A stretch of DNA of 64,000 nucleotides from an uncultured Aquimarina sp. (GCF_947492965.1 NZ_CANLOZ010000003.1:310001-374000), one strand, 5' to 3'. Numbered from the stretch's first letter, positions 7,285 through 15,826 are shown. Numbers and translations are program-made. The notes: generated by a model not told the origin, from the letters alone.

Positions 7285-8154
7285 TTATTTTTTAGAGTTT
7301 AAAAATTCATATACTGCACTAAAATCCAAGTTTCCATATCCTTGTTGTTTTGCTTGTGCAAAAATTTCTTTTGTACTATTTAGATTAGGTGCAGCTACAT
7401 TGTTTTCATACGCTGATATACTAGATAGGTGAAGATCTTTTTGTATCCATTTTAAAGGGAAATTAGCTTCATAATCCGAATTTTCGAGTTTATGACGTAG
7501 ATTTGAAATAACAGGAGCTACTACTGGAGTGTTTAGAAGCACATTAAAGAGTGTTTCTTTTTCTAATTCCAATGCCTCTCCCATCACCATTGCTTCTGCA
7601 AAAGCAACCATCGATTGCCCTAATAATTGATTGATTAGCATTTTCATAGCTGCACCTTTTCCAACTTTTCCTAGGTGCAATGTCTTTTTGCCCATGATGG
7701 TTAATAATGGTGATACTTCATTTACCGAAGCAGTATCTCCTCCAACTAAAAAAAGCAATTCTCCATTTTCTGCAGGTGCTTTTGTTCCTGCTACAGGAGC
7801 ATCCAAATAGCGAACTCTGAATTCTTTTGATATGATATCCATTTCCTTAGTGAAGGAAGGGTTTACCGTGCTGCAATTCAACCAAATACTGTTGTCCTTA
7901 AGTGAAGAGAGAAAACCTTGATTTCCTATAGCTACTTCTCTTACTACTTCAGGAGTAGAAAGCATTGTAATAATCACGTCAGTTTCTTTAGCAACTTCTT
8001 TGGGTGAAGTGGCCCAAGTTGCACCGTTTTGCAATAGATGTTTTGCTTTTTCTTTGGTCCGGTTATATACAACCAGATCATACCCTTTTTTTTGGAGATT
8101 GGCCGCCATTCTACTGCCCATAATACCAAGTCCTATAAATCCTATTTTTTTCAT
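7285..8154 (-). CDS. NAD(P)-dependent beta-hydroxyacid dehydrogenase family oxidoreductase (HIBADH/GLYR-like)
   Basis: The 289-residue protein has the Rossmann motif GFIGLGIMGSRMAANL at the N-terminus, then NRT, which favours NADP. The family signature DAPVAGTKAPAENGELLFLVGG lies at about 117-140. The catalytic Lys region is GKGAAMKMLINQL (about 165-178). These match 3-hydroxyisobutyrate dehydrogenase, 2-hydroxy-3-oxopropionate reductase and glyoxylate/succinic-semialdehyde reductases. The sequence alone does not choose among them. It is the first gene of the operon with azoR. A putative AraC-box lies 75 nt upstream of its start, so it may belong to the adjacent AraC regulon responding to reactive carbonyls or quinones (inference). 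Confidence 0.85.
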   Translation of the reverse strand: MKKIGFIGLGIMGSRMAANLQKKGYDLVVYNRTKEKAKHLLQNGATWATSPKEVAKETDVIITMLSTPEVVREVAIGNQGFLSSLKDNSIWLNCSTVNPSFTKEMDIISKEFRVRYLDAPVAGTKAPAENGELLFLVGGDTASVNEVSPLLTIMGKKTLHLGKVGKGAAMKMLINQLLGQSMVAFAEAMVMGEALELEKETLFNVLLNTPVVAPVISNLRHKLENSDYEANFPLKWIQKDLHLSSISAYENNVAAPNLNSTKEIFAQAKQQGYGNLDFSAVYEFLNSKK

Positions 8155-8228
8155 CTGTATATATTTATTTTGTACAAATGTCTAGGAAAATAAATGTGCT
8201 AACTTTTCAAAAAAACAAAAAATAGTGT

Positions 8229-8244
8229 TTTTCGGTCAAAACTT
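8229..8244 (-). promoter_or_regulatory. Candidate AraC-regulator binding site, copy A
   Basis: Plus-strand TTTTCGGTCAAAACTT, repeated with one change at 9171-9186. It lies upstream of the dehydrogenase-azoR operon and touches the stop codon of the AraC gene. Confidence 0.45.
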
Positions 8245-9110
8245 TATAAAAGGATATCTTTTCGATATTTGATTTGAAATTGTTTAGGCGAAAGGCTGAA
8301 CTTATTTTGAAATATTTTTATGAAGTGTGATGTGTTTTCATAACCAACTTGTTGTGCAATAGCTGTTACCGAACTAGGAGTATCTTTTAATAAGAGCGCT
8401 GCCTTTTCCATTCGTCTCTGAACTAGCCATTTCTTAGGGGAAACTCCAAATTTGGATTTAAAATCTCTACGGAAAGTCGAAATACTTCTACCTGTTAGAT
8501 ATGCGTAATCTTCTATATCCAAAGGTTTATCATAATTATCACCCATAAAAGCTTTAATGTCTTTTTTAGCTCTTCTCTTGTGATGTTGTAATCTATTTAC
8601 AAAAGCTTCACCTGCATCAGAAAGGCTAATCAAATGCAATAATTCGAGTAATTTCGGTTTGGTAAATTGATGTTGATTTTTATTTCTATATAAGGTAATG
8701 AGCGTGTCCGTGAATAATCTAATATTTTGATCATATGCTAAAATAATGCTATTGTTAGAATTTGTAATATCTGAGACTTCGAAGTTTCGTAAGAACTCAT
8801 CCGTGATTTCTTCATCAAAAAAGAATACAATAGCCTCAAAAGATTCATTTTTTGGAACGATATCGGATATCATATATAGCCCTCTTGGGAGAAGTATCAT
8901 TTGATTCTTATTTACAATCGAAAGATCTCCTTCTTTGGTTTCAATTCGTAATCCACCGTTTAACACTAATGTTAATGCATGCGATGCTAAATAACGCTCA
9001 TTCTGAAGATCTGCATGCTGTACGCTTTTAAGAATGACACAGGATAAACCATCTACTAAGACCTTTTCAATCTTTGGATGCTGGTAGAATGCTTGTGGAA
9101 CTACTTTCAT
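8244..9110 (-). CDS. AraC family transcriptional regulator
   Basis: The 288-residue protein starts at the ATG (MKVVPQAFYQHPKIEK) at 9110; the frame extends only to a TTG three codons earlier. The N-terminal part looks like a cupin-type sensor (LTLVLNGGLRIETKEGD, about 45-75). The C-terminal AraC domain at about 185-285 has two helix-turn-helix units: DIEDYAYLTGRSISTFRRDF, then VTAIAQQVGYENTSHFIKIF, with the conserved SPKQF ending. The gene sits upstream of the dehydrogenase-azoR pair. The same 16-nt motif is found in front of itself and in front of that pair, so it probably regulates both. The ligand is unknown. Confidence 0.88.
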   Translation of the reverse strand: MKVVPQAFYQHPKIEKVLVDGLSCVILKSVQHADLQNERYLASHALTLVLNGGLRIETKEGDLSIVNKNQMILLPRGLYMISDIVPKNESFEAIVFFFDEEITDEFLRNFEVSDITNSNNSIILAYDQNIRLFTDTLITLYRNKNQHQFTKPKLLELLHLISLSDAGEAFVNRLQHHKRRAKKDIKAFMGDNYDKPLDIEDYAYLTGRSISTFRRDFKSKFGVSPKKWLVQRRMEKAALLLKDTPSSVTAIAQQVGYENTSHFIKIFQNKFSLSPKQFQIKYRKDILL

Positions 9111-9128
9111 AACAAACAAAAATCTTAA

Positions 9129-9174
9129 AAAATCGTTGGGTAAAATACTGTTGTTTTATAAAAATAACGATTTT
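9129..9174. repeat. Inverted repeat in the AraC gene promoter region
   Basis: AAAATCGTT (9129-9137) and AACGATTTT (9166-9174) are perfect 9-bp arms, 28 nt apart, between the AraC and YceI genes. The second arm overlaps the candidate AraC site. They could be paired operator halves or a hairpin; the sequence does not decide. Confidence 0.4.
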
Positions 9175-9186
9175 CGGTCAGAACTT
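9171..9186 (-). promoter_or_regulatory. Candidate AraC-regulator binding site, copy B
   Basis: Plus-strand TTTTCGGTCAGAACTT matches copy A at 15 of 16 bases. It lies about 60 nt upstream of the AraC start codon and overlaps the YceI stop codon. Confidence 0.45.
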
Positions 9187-9760
9187 ATTTCGATTTAAAT
9201 AATAATTTCCCCTCTAAAATAAATTCATCGGCGATCGCATTTTCTTTCATTCTTTTAAAAATACTCGGAGAATTATGATTCACTCCATATTTTGTTCTAT
9301 CTATCGAATATTTAAATGTAATCAAGATATCAGTGCCTTTGCTTTCAATAGTAACAGGAATATTTTCTGTATTTGTTTTGCCCTTTATCGTAAGGCTTCC
9401 TGTTAAAACAGTTTCTGTGTTTTCAAATGTAACTGAGTTATTAACGATGAAGGTAGCTGTTGGATATTTCTTTACTTCAAAGAAATCTTCATTTTTAAGG
9501 TGATTTTTTAGGTCATTATTTTCGTGATCAATACTCTTCATATTAATGATTAGTTGTAAGGAAGAAATTGTCTTGTCCAAGGCTGTTACCGTTCCACTTT
9601 TAGGTGTAATAGTTCCAGTAAGTGCGTACGAGTTAAAGGCAGCTTTTCCAGTCCATGATAGTTCAGAACTTTTTACATCTAAAGTGTAATTCTGCGCTTG
9701 TATCTTTTGTAATCCAATTATGATTAGACTTATGATTACTATATTTTTTAATGTTGGCAT
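9185..9760 (-). CDS. YceI family secreted lipid-binding protein
   Basis: The 191-residue protein has a signal peptide ending IQAQ (about residue 23) and then the YceI lipocalin-like barrel. It opens YTLDVKSSELSWTGKAAF. The middle has MKSIDHENNDLKNHLKNEDFFEVKKYPTATF, typical of the family, and there is a later GSLTIKGKT strand. YceI proteins bind long isoprenoid or amphiphilic lipids in the periplasm or outside the cell. It is the last gene of a three-gene unit of small exported proteins, 7 nt after the preceding gene. Confidence 0.88.
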   Translation of the reverse strand: MPTLKNIVIISLIIIGLQKIQAQNYTLDVKSSELSWTGKAAFNSYALTGTITPKSGTVTALDKTISSLQLIINMKSIDHENNDLKNHLKNEDFFEVKKYPTATFIVNNSVTFENTETVLTGSLTIKGKTNTENIPVTIESKGTDILITFKYSIDRTKYGVNHNSPSIFKRMKENAIADEFILEGKLLFKSK

Positions 9761-9767
9761 AATTGAT

Positions 9768-10256
9768 TTAGTTTAAAAGTTTATCTGTTGTTTCAATCTT
9801 CTCATAACCACATACAGTTTCTCCATCTTCGGTTATACCAATAAAATACCACATGGCCCATCCTCCAAACAGCGTATCATCTGTTCGCCAATTGTTTGCC
9901 CAGGTATAAGGTTGAGATTGTTTCATTACCTGTTTTTTGGTTTTGAAATTTTTGTTTAGTTCTTTTAGTGGATATGATTTTCTTAAATTCCAAGTATCAT
10001 TATAGAATAGATATGCACCGTATTCAATAATTGTTATTTCACTTTCTTTACATAGAATAGCGGTATTATGTTTCCAGTAATATCGATCATCAATTTTTAT
10101 TGCATCAATTGATTTTGGAAAATTTTTTACGGAGATAGCTCTGCGTAAACTGCTTAATTTCTCAGGTAATTTATCATTTATAGGTGTTCCATATTTAGTT
10201 TGCGCTGTTAGTAAGAACGTATACATAACAACGCATAGTAAGATGACTTTTTTCAT
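9768..10256 (-). CDS. Small secreted protein of unknown function
   Basis: From the ATG at 10256 the product is 162 residues with a clear signal peptide (MKKVILLCVVMYTFLLTAQ). The longer frame upstream would overlap the preceding gene and lacks a signal at its start. The mature part has many Trp and Tyr residues (YYWKHNTA, TWANNWRTDDTLFGGWAMWYF), suggesting a compact extracytoplasmic fold. I do not recognise the family. It lies between a lipocalin-like gene and YceI in one operon. Confidence 0.7.
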   Translation of the reverse strand: MKKVILLCVVMYTFLLTAQTKYGTPINDKLPEKLSSLRRAISVKNFPKSIDAIKIDDRYYWKHNTAILCKESEITIIEYGAYLFYNDTWNLRKSYPLKELNKNFKTKKQVMKQSQPYTWANNWRTDDTLFGGWAMWYFIGITEDGETVCGYEKIETTDKLLN

Positions 10257-10258
10257 GA

Positions 10259-10648
10259 TTATTTTATTTTTTCTGCAGTCCATACAGCTAAAAAGTCCTT
10301 CTTTATAGCATGTGTAGATCCATAAAGTTTTCCATTTTTATAGTAAAATGTGGTATTATAGTCACCACTATTGTCACCGGAGACAAGTGCTACATAAATC
10401 ACATCTAATTGAGTGTTTACTCTTCCTTCTCTCATTTTTACACCTTCTCTGTAAAATGTTCCTTCTACGGATTTGGAAGTAATCTTATCGATACGCATCA
10501 TAGCAAAATTGGAATCTGTGGTGTCCTGTGGACTCATATCCAGTTTCCATTCGCCAACTAATTGTTGTAGATCTTTTGTGTCTTCTTGAGAAAAGCTATA
10601 GAAAGATGTTACTAATACGATTACTGTAAATGTCATTAATTGTCTCAT
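10259..10648 (-). CDS. Small secreted lipocalin-like protein
   Basis: The 129-residue product has a signal peptide ending SFSQ at about residue 21. The mature part contains LVGEWKLDMSPQDTT, then repeated beta-strand-like segments (EGTFYREGVKMREG, NTTFYYKNGKLYGS). This resembles small lipocalin-like proteins that start with a GxW strand. It is the first gene of the operon with the next secreted protein and YceI. Direct repeats with TTTGTCTC lie upstream. The ligand is unknown. Confidence 0.65.
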   Translation of the reverse strand: MRQLMTFTVIVLVTSFYSFSQEDTKDLQQLVGEWKLDMSPQDTTDSNFAMMRIDKITSKSVEGTFYREGVKMREGRVNTQLDVIYVALVSGDNSGDYNTTFYYKNGKLYGSTHAIKKDFLAVWTAEKIK

Positions 10649-10672
10649 GTTGTTCTGATTTTAGAATTGTTC

Positions 10673-10735
10673 GAGACAAATATTGATCATTTAACAACTA
10701 AAATCGTTTCAATTCGCTAAATGAGACAAATTTTG
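10673..10735 (-). repeat. Pair of 13-nt direct repeats upstream of the lipocalin-like/YceI operon
   Basis: Plus-strand GAGACAAATATTG (10673-10685) and GAGACAAATTTTG (10723-10735) differ at one base and are spaced 50 nt. Both lie in the 124-nt gap between the membrane AraC gene and the operon. Direct repeats are the usual form of AraC-type sites, so the neighbouring regulator is a candidate binder. The first copy, read on the minus strand, also resembles a -7 element (AATATTTG). Confidence 0.4.
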
Positions 10736-10772
10736 AAGAAAGTTAAGGGCTCAATTTTTTAATTGAGACTGT

Positions 10773-11888
10773 TTAACTATTTGATTTTAAAGCGCTAGGA
10801 GGTTTACCGGTTATTTTTTTAACTGCTCGGTTAAAAGAAGCTTTAGAGTTAAAACCTGCTTCATAAGCTAATGCTAAAAGGGTAAAATTGTTATTTTTTG
10901 AGTCATTTACTAACCTTTTTACTTCTTTAATACGAAGTTCATTGATGTAATCATTAAACTTTTTCTCGTAGATGGTATTAAGGCACTTGGTTACCAAGTA
11001 TGGTTTTACAGATAGTTGTTCGGATAGGGAAGCTAAGGTAAGTTCAGGATCTTTAAATAATTGGTCTTCTTGCATTTTAAGATTCAATGCATTACTGATA
11101 GTCACAAGTTGCTCTTTTTCTTTATCTGAGACAGTTGTTGTTGGTTTAAATGCACTTTCTTTTCTGCGAGAAAATCCTTCGAGCCCTAACCAATAAGTAA
11201 TAATCGCCATGCCTATAAATACAGGATGACCGTAGAAAAAATTACTGGCAAAATTGAAAAAGAAAAAGTCTATTAAAATTCCAAGAACATAAATAATAGA
11301 GAATATTTTCATCACCAAAATTACTCTTTTGATCCAGTCGAGTTTTCCTGGAATGATCTTATATCCTTCTACACTCGTCATATTACTTAGTATTTTTTCG
11401 GCTTTACTACTATAAAAAATAATGAGTGCTCCAGAAATGACAAACATCGTTGGATAATGCATCCATACTACATATCCCCAATATCCTAACCAAGTAAGGC
11501 TTTCTCTGGTTCCATCCCAGTAAAAGTTTTGAGCTTTGATAAAAAAGCTCCAGGCAAATTCAATGAATACTGGTAGAAAATGAATCCAATCTTTCCGTTT
11601 AAATTCGAATTTTGGATTCACATAACTTTTTACAAAAAAGAAAATAAGCGTTCCGTAAATCCAATTATATTCTAGCAAAATATGATACCAAACATCATAA
11701 CGGCCTAAACCAAATATATTTAATGTCTCTACAATAAGTCGGTAAGAAAAGAAGAATAAAATGGCAGCTAGAAACCTATTAGCTATATAATGTAATCCAT
11801 TTTTTTGCCATAATATGGTTCCGAAAATGATTCCCTGAATAGCTCCAATTAGGAGTAAAACAACTAAAAGTATTGGTATTGTTTCCAC
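10773..11888 (-). CDS. Membrane-anchored AraC family regulator (multi-TM N-terminus)
   Basis: The 371-residue protein starts with GTG. Its first 245 or so residues form about seven hydrophobic helices (for example LLVVLLLIGAIQGIIFG and AAILFFFSYRLIVETL). The remainder is a cytoplasmic AraC domain with two HTH units (LASLSEQLSVKPYLVTKCL; TLLALAYEAGFNSKASFNRAV, then KITGKPPSALK). This 7TM-AraC architecture is common in Flavobacteriia and implies signal sensing at or in the inner membrane. The next operon on the same strand has direct repeats in its promoter region and is the most likely target. Confidence 0.85.
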   Translation of the reverse strand: METIPILLVVLLLIGAIQGIIFGTILWQKNGLHYIANRFLAAILFFFSYRLIVETLNIFGLGRYDVWYHILLEYNWIYGTLIFFFVKSYVNPKFEFKRKDWIHFLPVFIEFAWSFFIKAQNFYWDGTRESLTWLGYWGYVVWMHYPTMFVISGALIIFYSSKAEKILSNMTSVEGYKIIPGKLDWIKRVILVMKIFSIIYVLGILIDFFFFNFASNFFYGHPVFIGMAIITYWLGLEGFSRRKESAFKPTTTVSDKEKEQLVTISNALNLKMQEDQLFKDPELTLASLSEQLSVKPYLVTKCLNTIYEKKFNDYINELRIKEVKRLVNDSKNNNFTLLALAYEAGFNSKASFNRAVKKITGKPPSALKSNS

Positions 11889-11912
11889 TTCCCTAAAGAT
11901 AAAGAAGTAGAT

Positions 11913-12623
11913 TTAAGAAACAACTTTTTTCTTATAATACCTATATAAATCTTCTGAAGAGGCACCCAACCACCGTCGCATATGAATATTTAAAAAGTGG
12001 TATTGCAATCGCCAAACTCCGACTTCTCTGTAACGTCTTGCAGAAGTAATGACGTATTTAGGAATGATAACAAATTTGTTAATCGCAAAAAGACGATCTA
12101 CTAGATCATTATCTTCATAAACGATATAATTTTCATCGTAACCTTCTATTTCTTTAAATAATGATGCGGTTATAAACTGACTTTGATCGCCACCACGACA
12201 GCGTTTACTTTCAAATTTTGTAAGCCAGCCTAGAAATCGCAACCACCAATGATTTGAATCAAACTTCATACGAAAACATCCAGCTTCATTACCTTTTTTT
12301 ATTTCCGTTATGATATCCTTATCATAATGCTTTGGAGGAAAGGAATCAGCATGCAAAAAATACAGAATTTCACCTGTAGCAACCGATGCTCCTGTGTTCA
12401 TCTGCTTAGCGCGACCTTTTTCGGAATCTACTAATTTAATCTTTACAGCTTGGCTTTCTGCAAACTGTTGTACCACGGTTTTTGAATTATCAGTGCTTCC
12501 ACCATCGACAATGATAATATCACTAATGGTGTCTTTAGCATAAGAAACCTGTATCAAATGCGAAAGCAGCTTACATATAGAAGCCGCTTCATTAAGAATA
12601 GGAATGACGATAGAAATTTTCAA
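11913..12623 (-). CDS. Family 2 glycosyltransferase, TIGR04283-type (arsenosugar-associated)
   Basis: The 236-residue protein has a GT-A fold: ISIVIPILNEAASICKLL at the N-terminus, DIIIVDGGSTDNSKTV (about 38-53), and a DxD-like HADSFPP (about 92-98). CRGGDQSQFI and YEDNDLVDRLF follow, both usual for the TIGR04283 subfamily. Members are found with ArsM and ArsS genes and are thought to add a sugar or polyol group during arsenosugar synthesis. It follows the DUF547 gene by 28 nt on the same strand. The assignment depends partly on the presence of ArsS and ArsM within 7 kb. Confidence 0.82.
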   Translation of the reverse strand: MKISIVIPILNEAASICKLLSHLIQVSYAKDTISDIIIVDGGSTDNSKTVVQQFAESQAVKIKLVDSEKGRAKQMNTGASVATGEILYFLHADSFPPKHYDKDIITEIKKGNEAGCFRMKFDSNHWWLRFLGWLTKFESKRCRGGDQSQFITASLFKEIEGYDENYIVYEDNDLVDRLFAINKFVIIPKYVITSARRYREVGVWRLQYHFLNIHMRRWLGASSEDLYRYYKKKVVS

Positions 12624-12651
12624 AAGGTCAGCTGTTATTTATGGTATAAAG

Positions 12652-13365
12652 TTACTCATTTAAACTCCAATCATATTTCTTATATCCTTTCTTTTTTTGC
12701 TTATCAATTTTAACTTTAGAGTATTTATTGATAAAAGATTTTGCATCTTCACCATCTACTTTGAAATCCTTTTTAAACCAACTGAAAATTTTTGAAACCT
12801 CTACTACTTCTTCAGTAATCGTATTTCTTTTAGGGTCGTTGATAAAATTTCCAGTAAGTGTTTCCAAGGCATTATCAACATTAGTTGCAGTAAAAGCTCT
12901 ATTCCATACTATTGGGCAAGAAAAAGAAGCACAATTGATAGCAAAATGAATTCTAGGTTCTCCTAGTTTTCTAAGAATTTTGTGTTCTAGTTCATTTAAA
13001 CTGTGTAGTACGCCATTAATTTTAAAGAACTGTCTGTCCCATGGATTTTTAATGTCTTTAATACTTTTTAAAGGGTAGTTATCAATGATAAGCTTGATAG
13101 TATAGGCATTGTAAGCATTGATCCAGTATGCTAACTTTTCTTCTTTGCTCCAATTTTCTGCAGGTGGATTATCAGAAAGATAGTTGAAGTACTTATATAG
13201 CTCTGCACTGTCTCTCATAAATCCTTTATAATCTACTTTTCCGTCATCAGATACATTGATCAATAATATCTGATCCCAGATGGCATGATCTAATTTTTGT
13301 TGTGCTTTCGTTTGTAGTGATATGAATGCAATAATTGCGAATACAAATAGTTTTGGGGTCTTCAT
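12652..13365 (-). CDS. DUF547 domain secreted protein
   Basis: The 237-residue protein has a signal peptide ending TKAQ at about 22. The DUF547 core follows: EKLAYWINAYNAYTIKLIID (about 76-95), then PWDRQFFKINGVLHSLNELEHKILR and HFAINCASFSCPI with two conserved Cys. DUF547 is widespread and distantly related to papain-like or transglutaminase folds; its function is not established. In Bacteroidota it often lies next to TIGR04283 glycosyltransferases and arsenosugar genes, which agrees with the layout here. Confidence 0.85.
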   Translation of the reverse strand: MKTPKLFVFAIIAFISLQTKAQQKLDHAIWDQILLINVSDDGKVDYKGFMRDSAELYKYFNYLSDNPPAENWSKEEKLAYWINAYNAYTIKLIIDNYPLKSIKDIKNPWDRQFFKINGVLHSLNELEHKILRKLGEPRIHFAINCASFSCPIVWNRAFTATNVDNALETLTGNFINDPKRNTITEEVVEVSKIFSWFKKDFKVDGEDAKSFINKYSKVKIDKQKKKGYKKYDWSLNE

Positions 13366-13576
13366 TTTTTATGTTTTTTATTCCAAATGGTTAGGTTTGA
13401 CACTTAATTTATTTTTTGTTTTTCCAAATAACGAAATGTTTATATAAATATTCGTTAAATACTCGAGGTTAGTCCAAAGTCTGTGCCATTCCTTACAGAT
13501 GTTATTCGTAATTCATAGTTCCTTATATTGGAACTTACTTATTGAATGTGTATTATTGTAATCGAACTATTTCTAT

Positions 13577-14794
13577 ATGATTAGTACAGTTTTGACACTT
13601 CCTTGCGGAGCGGTATTGAAAAACAGATTGGTAAAATCCGCTATGACCGAGCGTATCAGCAATCGGAATTATGAACCTGTTAAAGGCCATAATCGGTTGT
13701 ATGAAGATTGGTCTGCTACTGGAGCAGGCTTGCTAATAACCGGAAATGTAGTTATCGATAGGAAACATTTAGAATCTGCGGGTAATGTATGTTTTGATGA
13801 TGAAAATATGCTCCCAAAATTAAAGTTATGGGCAGAAGCTGGTAAAAAACATGGTAATCATGTTTGGGTCCAAATTTCGCATTCTGGTCGACAAACAAAT
13901 CGTTTTGGAACTAGTAGACCCTTAGCACCTTCTGAAGTTCAGTTAAAAAAGTTAGGGCTTTTTGGTAAACCTAAAGCTATGACAGAAGAGGATATTCTAA
14001 AAGTAATTAAAGGTTTTGCCAAGGCTGCACAATTAGCCAAAGAAGCTGGTTTTACTGGTGTTCAAATCCATGCTGCTCATGGATATTTATTGAGCCAGTT
14101 TTTATCACCTAATACCAATTTGCGATCTGATCAATGGGGAGGTAGTATTGAAAATAGAAGTCGTTTATTACTAACTATTATCAAAGAAGTTAGGAAAGTA
14201 GTAGGAGCTGATTTTCCTATAGCCGTAAAATTGAATTCTGCTGATTTTCAGAGAGGAGGTTTTACAGAGGAAGAATCCTTAGAGGTAGTTCGAATGTTGG
14301 ATAATGAAAAGATAGACTTACTGGAGATATCTGGAGGAACCTATGAAAAGCTTGCTTTTTTTACTATGAATGAAGAAGATGAAAAACTAAAAGAGAGTAC
14401 AAAACGCAGAGAGGCGTATTTTATAGATTTTGCTAAGAAAATAAGAGCAATCAGTCAGTTGCCACTAATGATTACTGGAGGTTTTAGGTCATATGATTTT
14501 TGTAACGAAGTATTATCTAATGGCGAAGTAGATCTAATTGGTATGGCTCGTCCTTTTATTACGAATAGGGATGAGATATCGGATTTTCTAAAAGGGAAGT
14601 TACCTAGATTAGAAAACTTGGTTTTGCGTACGGGAATTAAACAATTTGAAGATGCAGCCGAAGGAGGATTTTATGCCAGACAAATTATAAGGTTTTCGAA
14701 AGGAAAAGGATTGAAAATCAATATGAGTCCGCTTTGGTGCTCTATGCTTTTGATTATATATGAATTTAGAAAAGCAATGTCGAAGAAGTTCTAA
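13577..14794 (+). CDS. NADH:flavin oxidoreductase (old yellow enzyme family)
   Basis: The 405-residue protein is an FMN-binding TIM barrel. It begins with LPCGAVLKNRLVKSAMTERIS. The active-site stretch HAAHGYLLSQFLSPNTN lies at about 165-181 and is followed by RSDQWGGSIENRSRLLL, the OYE signature. The phosphate-binding end includes LMITGGFRS and LIGMARPFI. There is no iron-sulphur or FAD domain, so this is the short class, with a C-terminal extension containing a hydrophobic segment (CSMLLIIYEF). OYE enzymes reduce activated C=C bonds. It is the only plus-strand gene inside the arsenosugar region, so a link to that pathway is only positional. Confidence 0.88.
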   Translation: MISTVLTLPCGAVLKNRLVKSAMTERISNRNYEPVKGHNRLYEDWSATGAGLLITGNVVIDRKHLESAGNVCFDDENMLPKLKLWAEAGKKHGNHVWVQISHSGRQTNRFGTSRPLAPSEVQLKKLGLFGKPKAMTEEDILKVIKGFAKAAQLAKEAGFTGVQIHAAHGYLLSQFLSPNTNLRSDQWGGSIENRSRLLLTIIKEVRKVVGADFPIAVKLNSADFQRGGFTEEESLEVVRMLDNEKIDLLEISGGTYEKLAFFTMNEEDEKLKESTKRREAYFIDFAKKIRAISQLPLMITGGFRSYDFCNEVLSNGEVDLIGMARPFITNRDEISDFLKGKLPRLENLVLRTGIKQFEDAAEGGFYARQIIRFSKGKGLKINMSPLWCSMLLIIYEFRKAMSKKF

Positions 14795-14799
14795 AAAAA

Positions 14800-14835
14800 C
14801 ATATCCCCAAAACTAAAAGAAGTTCTAGGGATATG
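14800..14835. terminator. Hairpin between convergent OYE and arsM genes
   Basis: CATATCCC (14800-14807) pairs with GGGATATG (14828-14835), and AACT/AGTT pair inside. It is preceded by A's on the plus strand, which read as T's on the minus strand. It is a plausible terminator for arsM and possibly for both genes. Confidence 0.45.
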
Positions 14836-14857
14836 AATGCTTACATATTTAATAAAT

Positions 14858-15826
14858 TTAGCAACATCCGCCACCATCGTAATGGAAAGTAGATTCGCTA
14901 ATATAGATATCATCTCTTCCCAAATCAGCAATAGCAGCAGCAGTTTTGTCACATACGGCAAGAGGTTGGTTTTTTAATAAAACGTGTCCTTTTTTATCAT
15001 CAAAATAGTCTTCATCTCCATAATAAATAGCTGCTTTCCCAGTAAATACACAAGGTCCATCCTCTGGCATTGGATCTTTAATAGCAGCCACCTCAATAGA
15101 TTCTATATAGATTAATTCATCCGTTTCGTAGTTTTTAGGGTCTAATATACGATAAGGCTTACGTGCTCTAATTTCTATTGTTCCAAAACCAACATCAGTA
15201 AGTGCTTTTACATATTCTGCAATCGGAAGACTACCACTTAAACATAAAGCTCTTAATCGTTCGTCGTTTCTTAACGTTTCATTCATTGGCTGCTCACAAG
15301 TAGGATCACTCATCACCAATCTGCCGTGAGGTTTTAAGACACGATACATTTCTTCGATAGCTTTTTTTAGATCTTCTTCTTTAAAGATATTAAACAAGCA
15401 ATTTTGAGCAGCTACATCAATACTATTGTCTTCTACTGGAAGATTTAGAGCATCACCAAATCTAAGATCTACAAATTCACTTTTGAACCAATCATTTTGT
15501 TCTTCAGCTTCTTTAAAATTCTTACGAGAAGCTTCCAACATTTCTTGTACTACATCTACACCGATAACACCATGTTTTTGGCGTGAGAAATAAGAGAATT
15601 GTAATAATTCCATTCCTCCACCAACACCAACGTATAGAATTTTAGGATTGTTGGTAAGGTCTCGGGCATTTACAGTACTTCCACATCCATAATTCATTTC
15701 TTGCATGATCTTTGGGATTTTTAATCCTGGTAGTTCCCAAATTGGATTTGTGGTACAACATAGTCCAACATCTGGAGTTAATGCTGCTTCTTTATAAACA
15801 TCATGTGTGGTTTCTAAATAACTCAT
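14858..15826 (-). CDS. arsM: Arsenosugar-type arsenite S-adenosylmethionine methyltransferase ArsM
   Basis: The 322-residue protein is a class I SAM methyltransferase: motif I ILYVGVGGGMELLQF (about 63-77), GVDVVQEML, and later AAQNCLFNIF and RVLKPHGRLVMSDP. Cysteines suited to As(III) binding are present: Cys23-Cys24 (GLCCTTN), Cys48 (YGCGS), and a terminal GGGCC (321-322). ArsM proteins transfer methyl groups from SAM to arsenite, giving mono- and dimethylarsenicals. This longer form with the YGCGS motif is the one found with ArsS. It is the last gene of the main minus-strand run, 45 nt after the phosphorylase. Confidence 0.88.
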   Translation of the reverse strand: MSYLETTHDVYKEAALTPDVGLCCTTNPIWELPGLKIPKIMQEMNYGCGSTVNARDLTNNPKILYVGVGGGMELLQFSYFSRQKHGVIGVDVVQEMLEASRKNFKEAEEQNDWFKSEFVDLRFGDALNLPVEDNSIDVAAQNCLFNIFKEEDLKKAIEEMYRVLKPHGRLVMSDPTCEQPMNETLRNDERLRALCLSGSLPIAEYVKALTDVGFGTIEIRARKPYRILDPKNYETDELIYIESIEVAAIKDPMPEDGPCVFTGKAAIYYGDEDYFDDKKGHVLLKNQPLAVCDKTAAAIADLGRDDIYISESTFHYDGGGCC

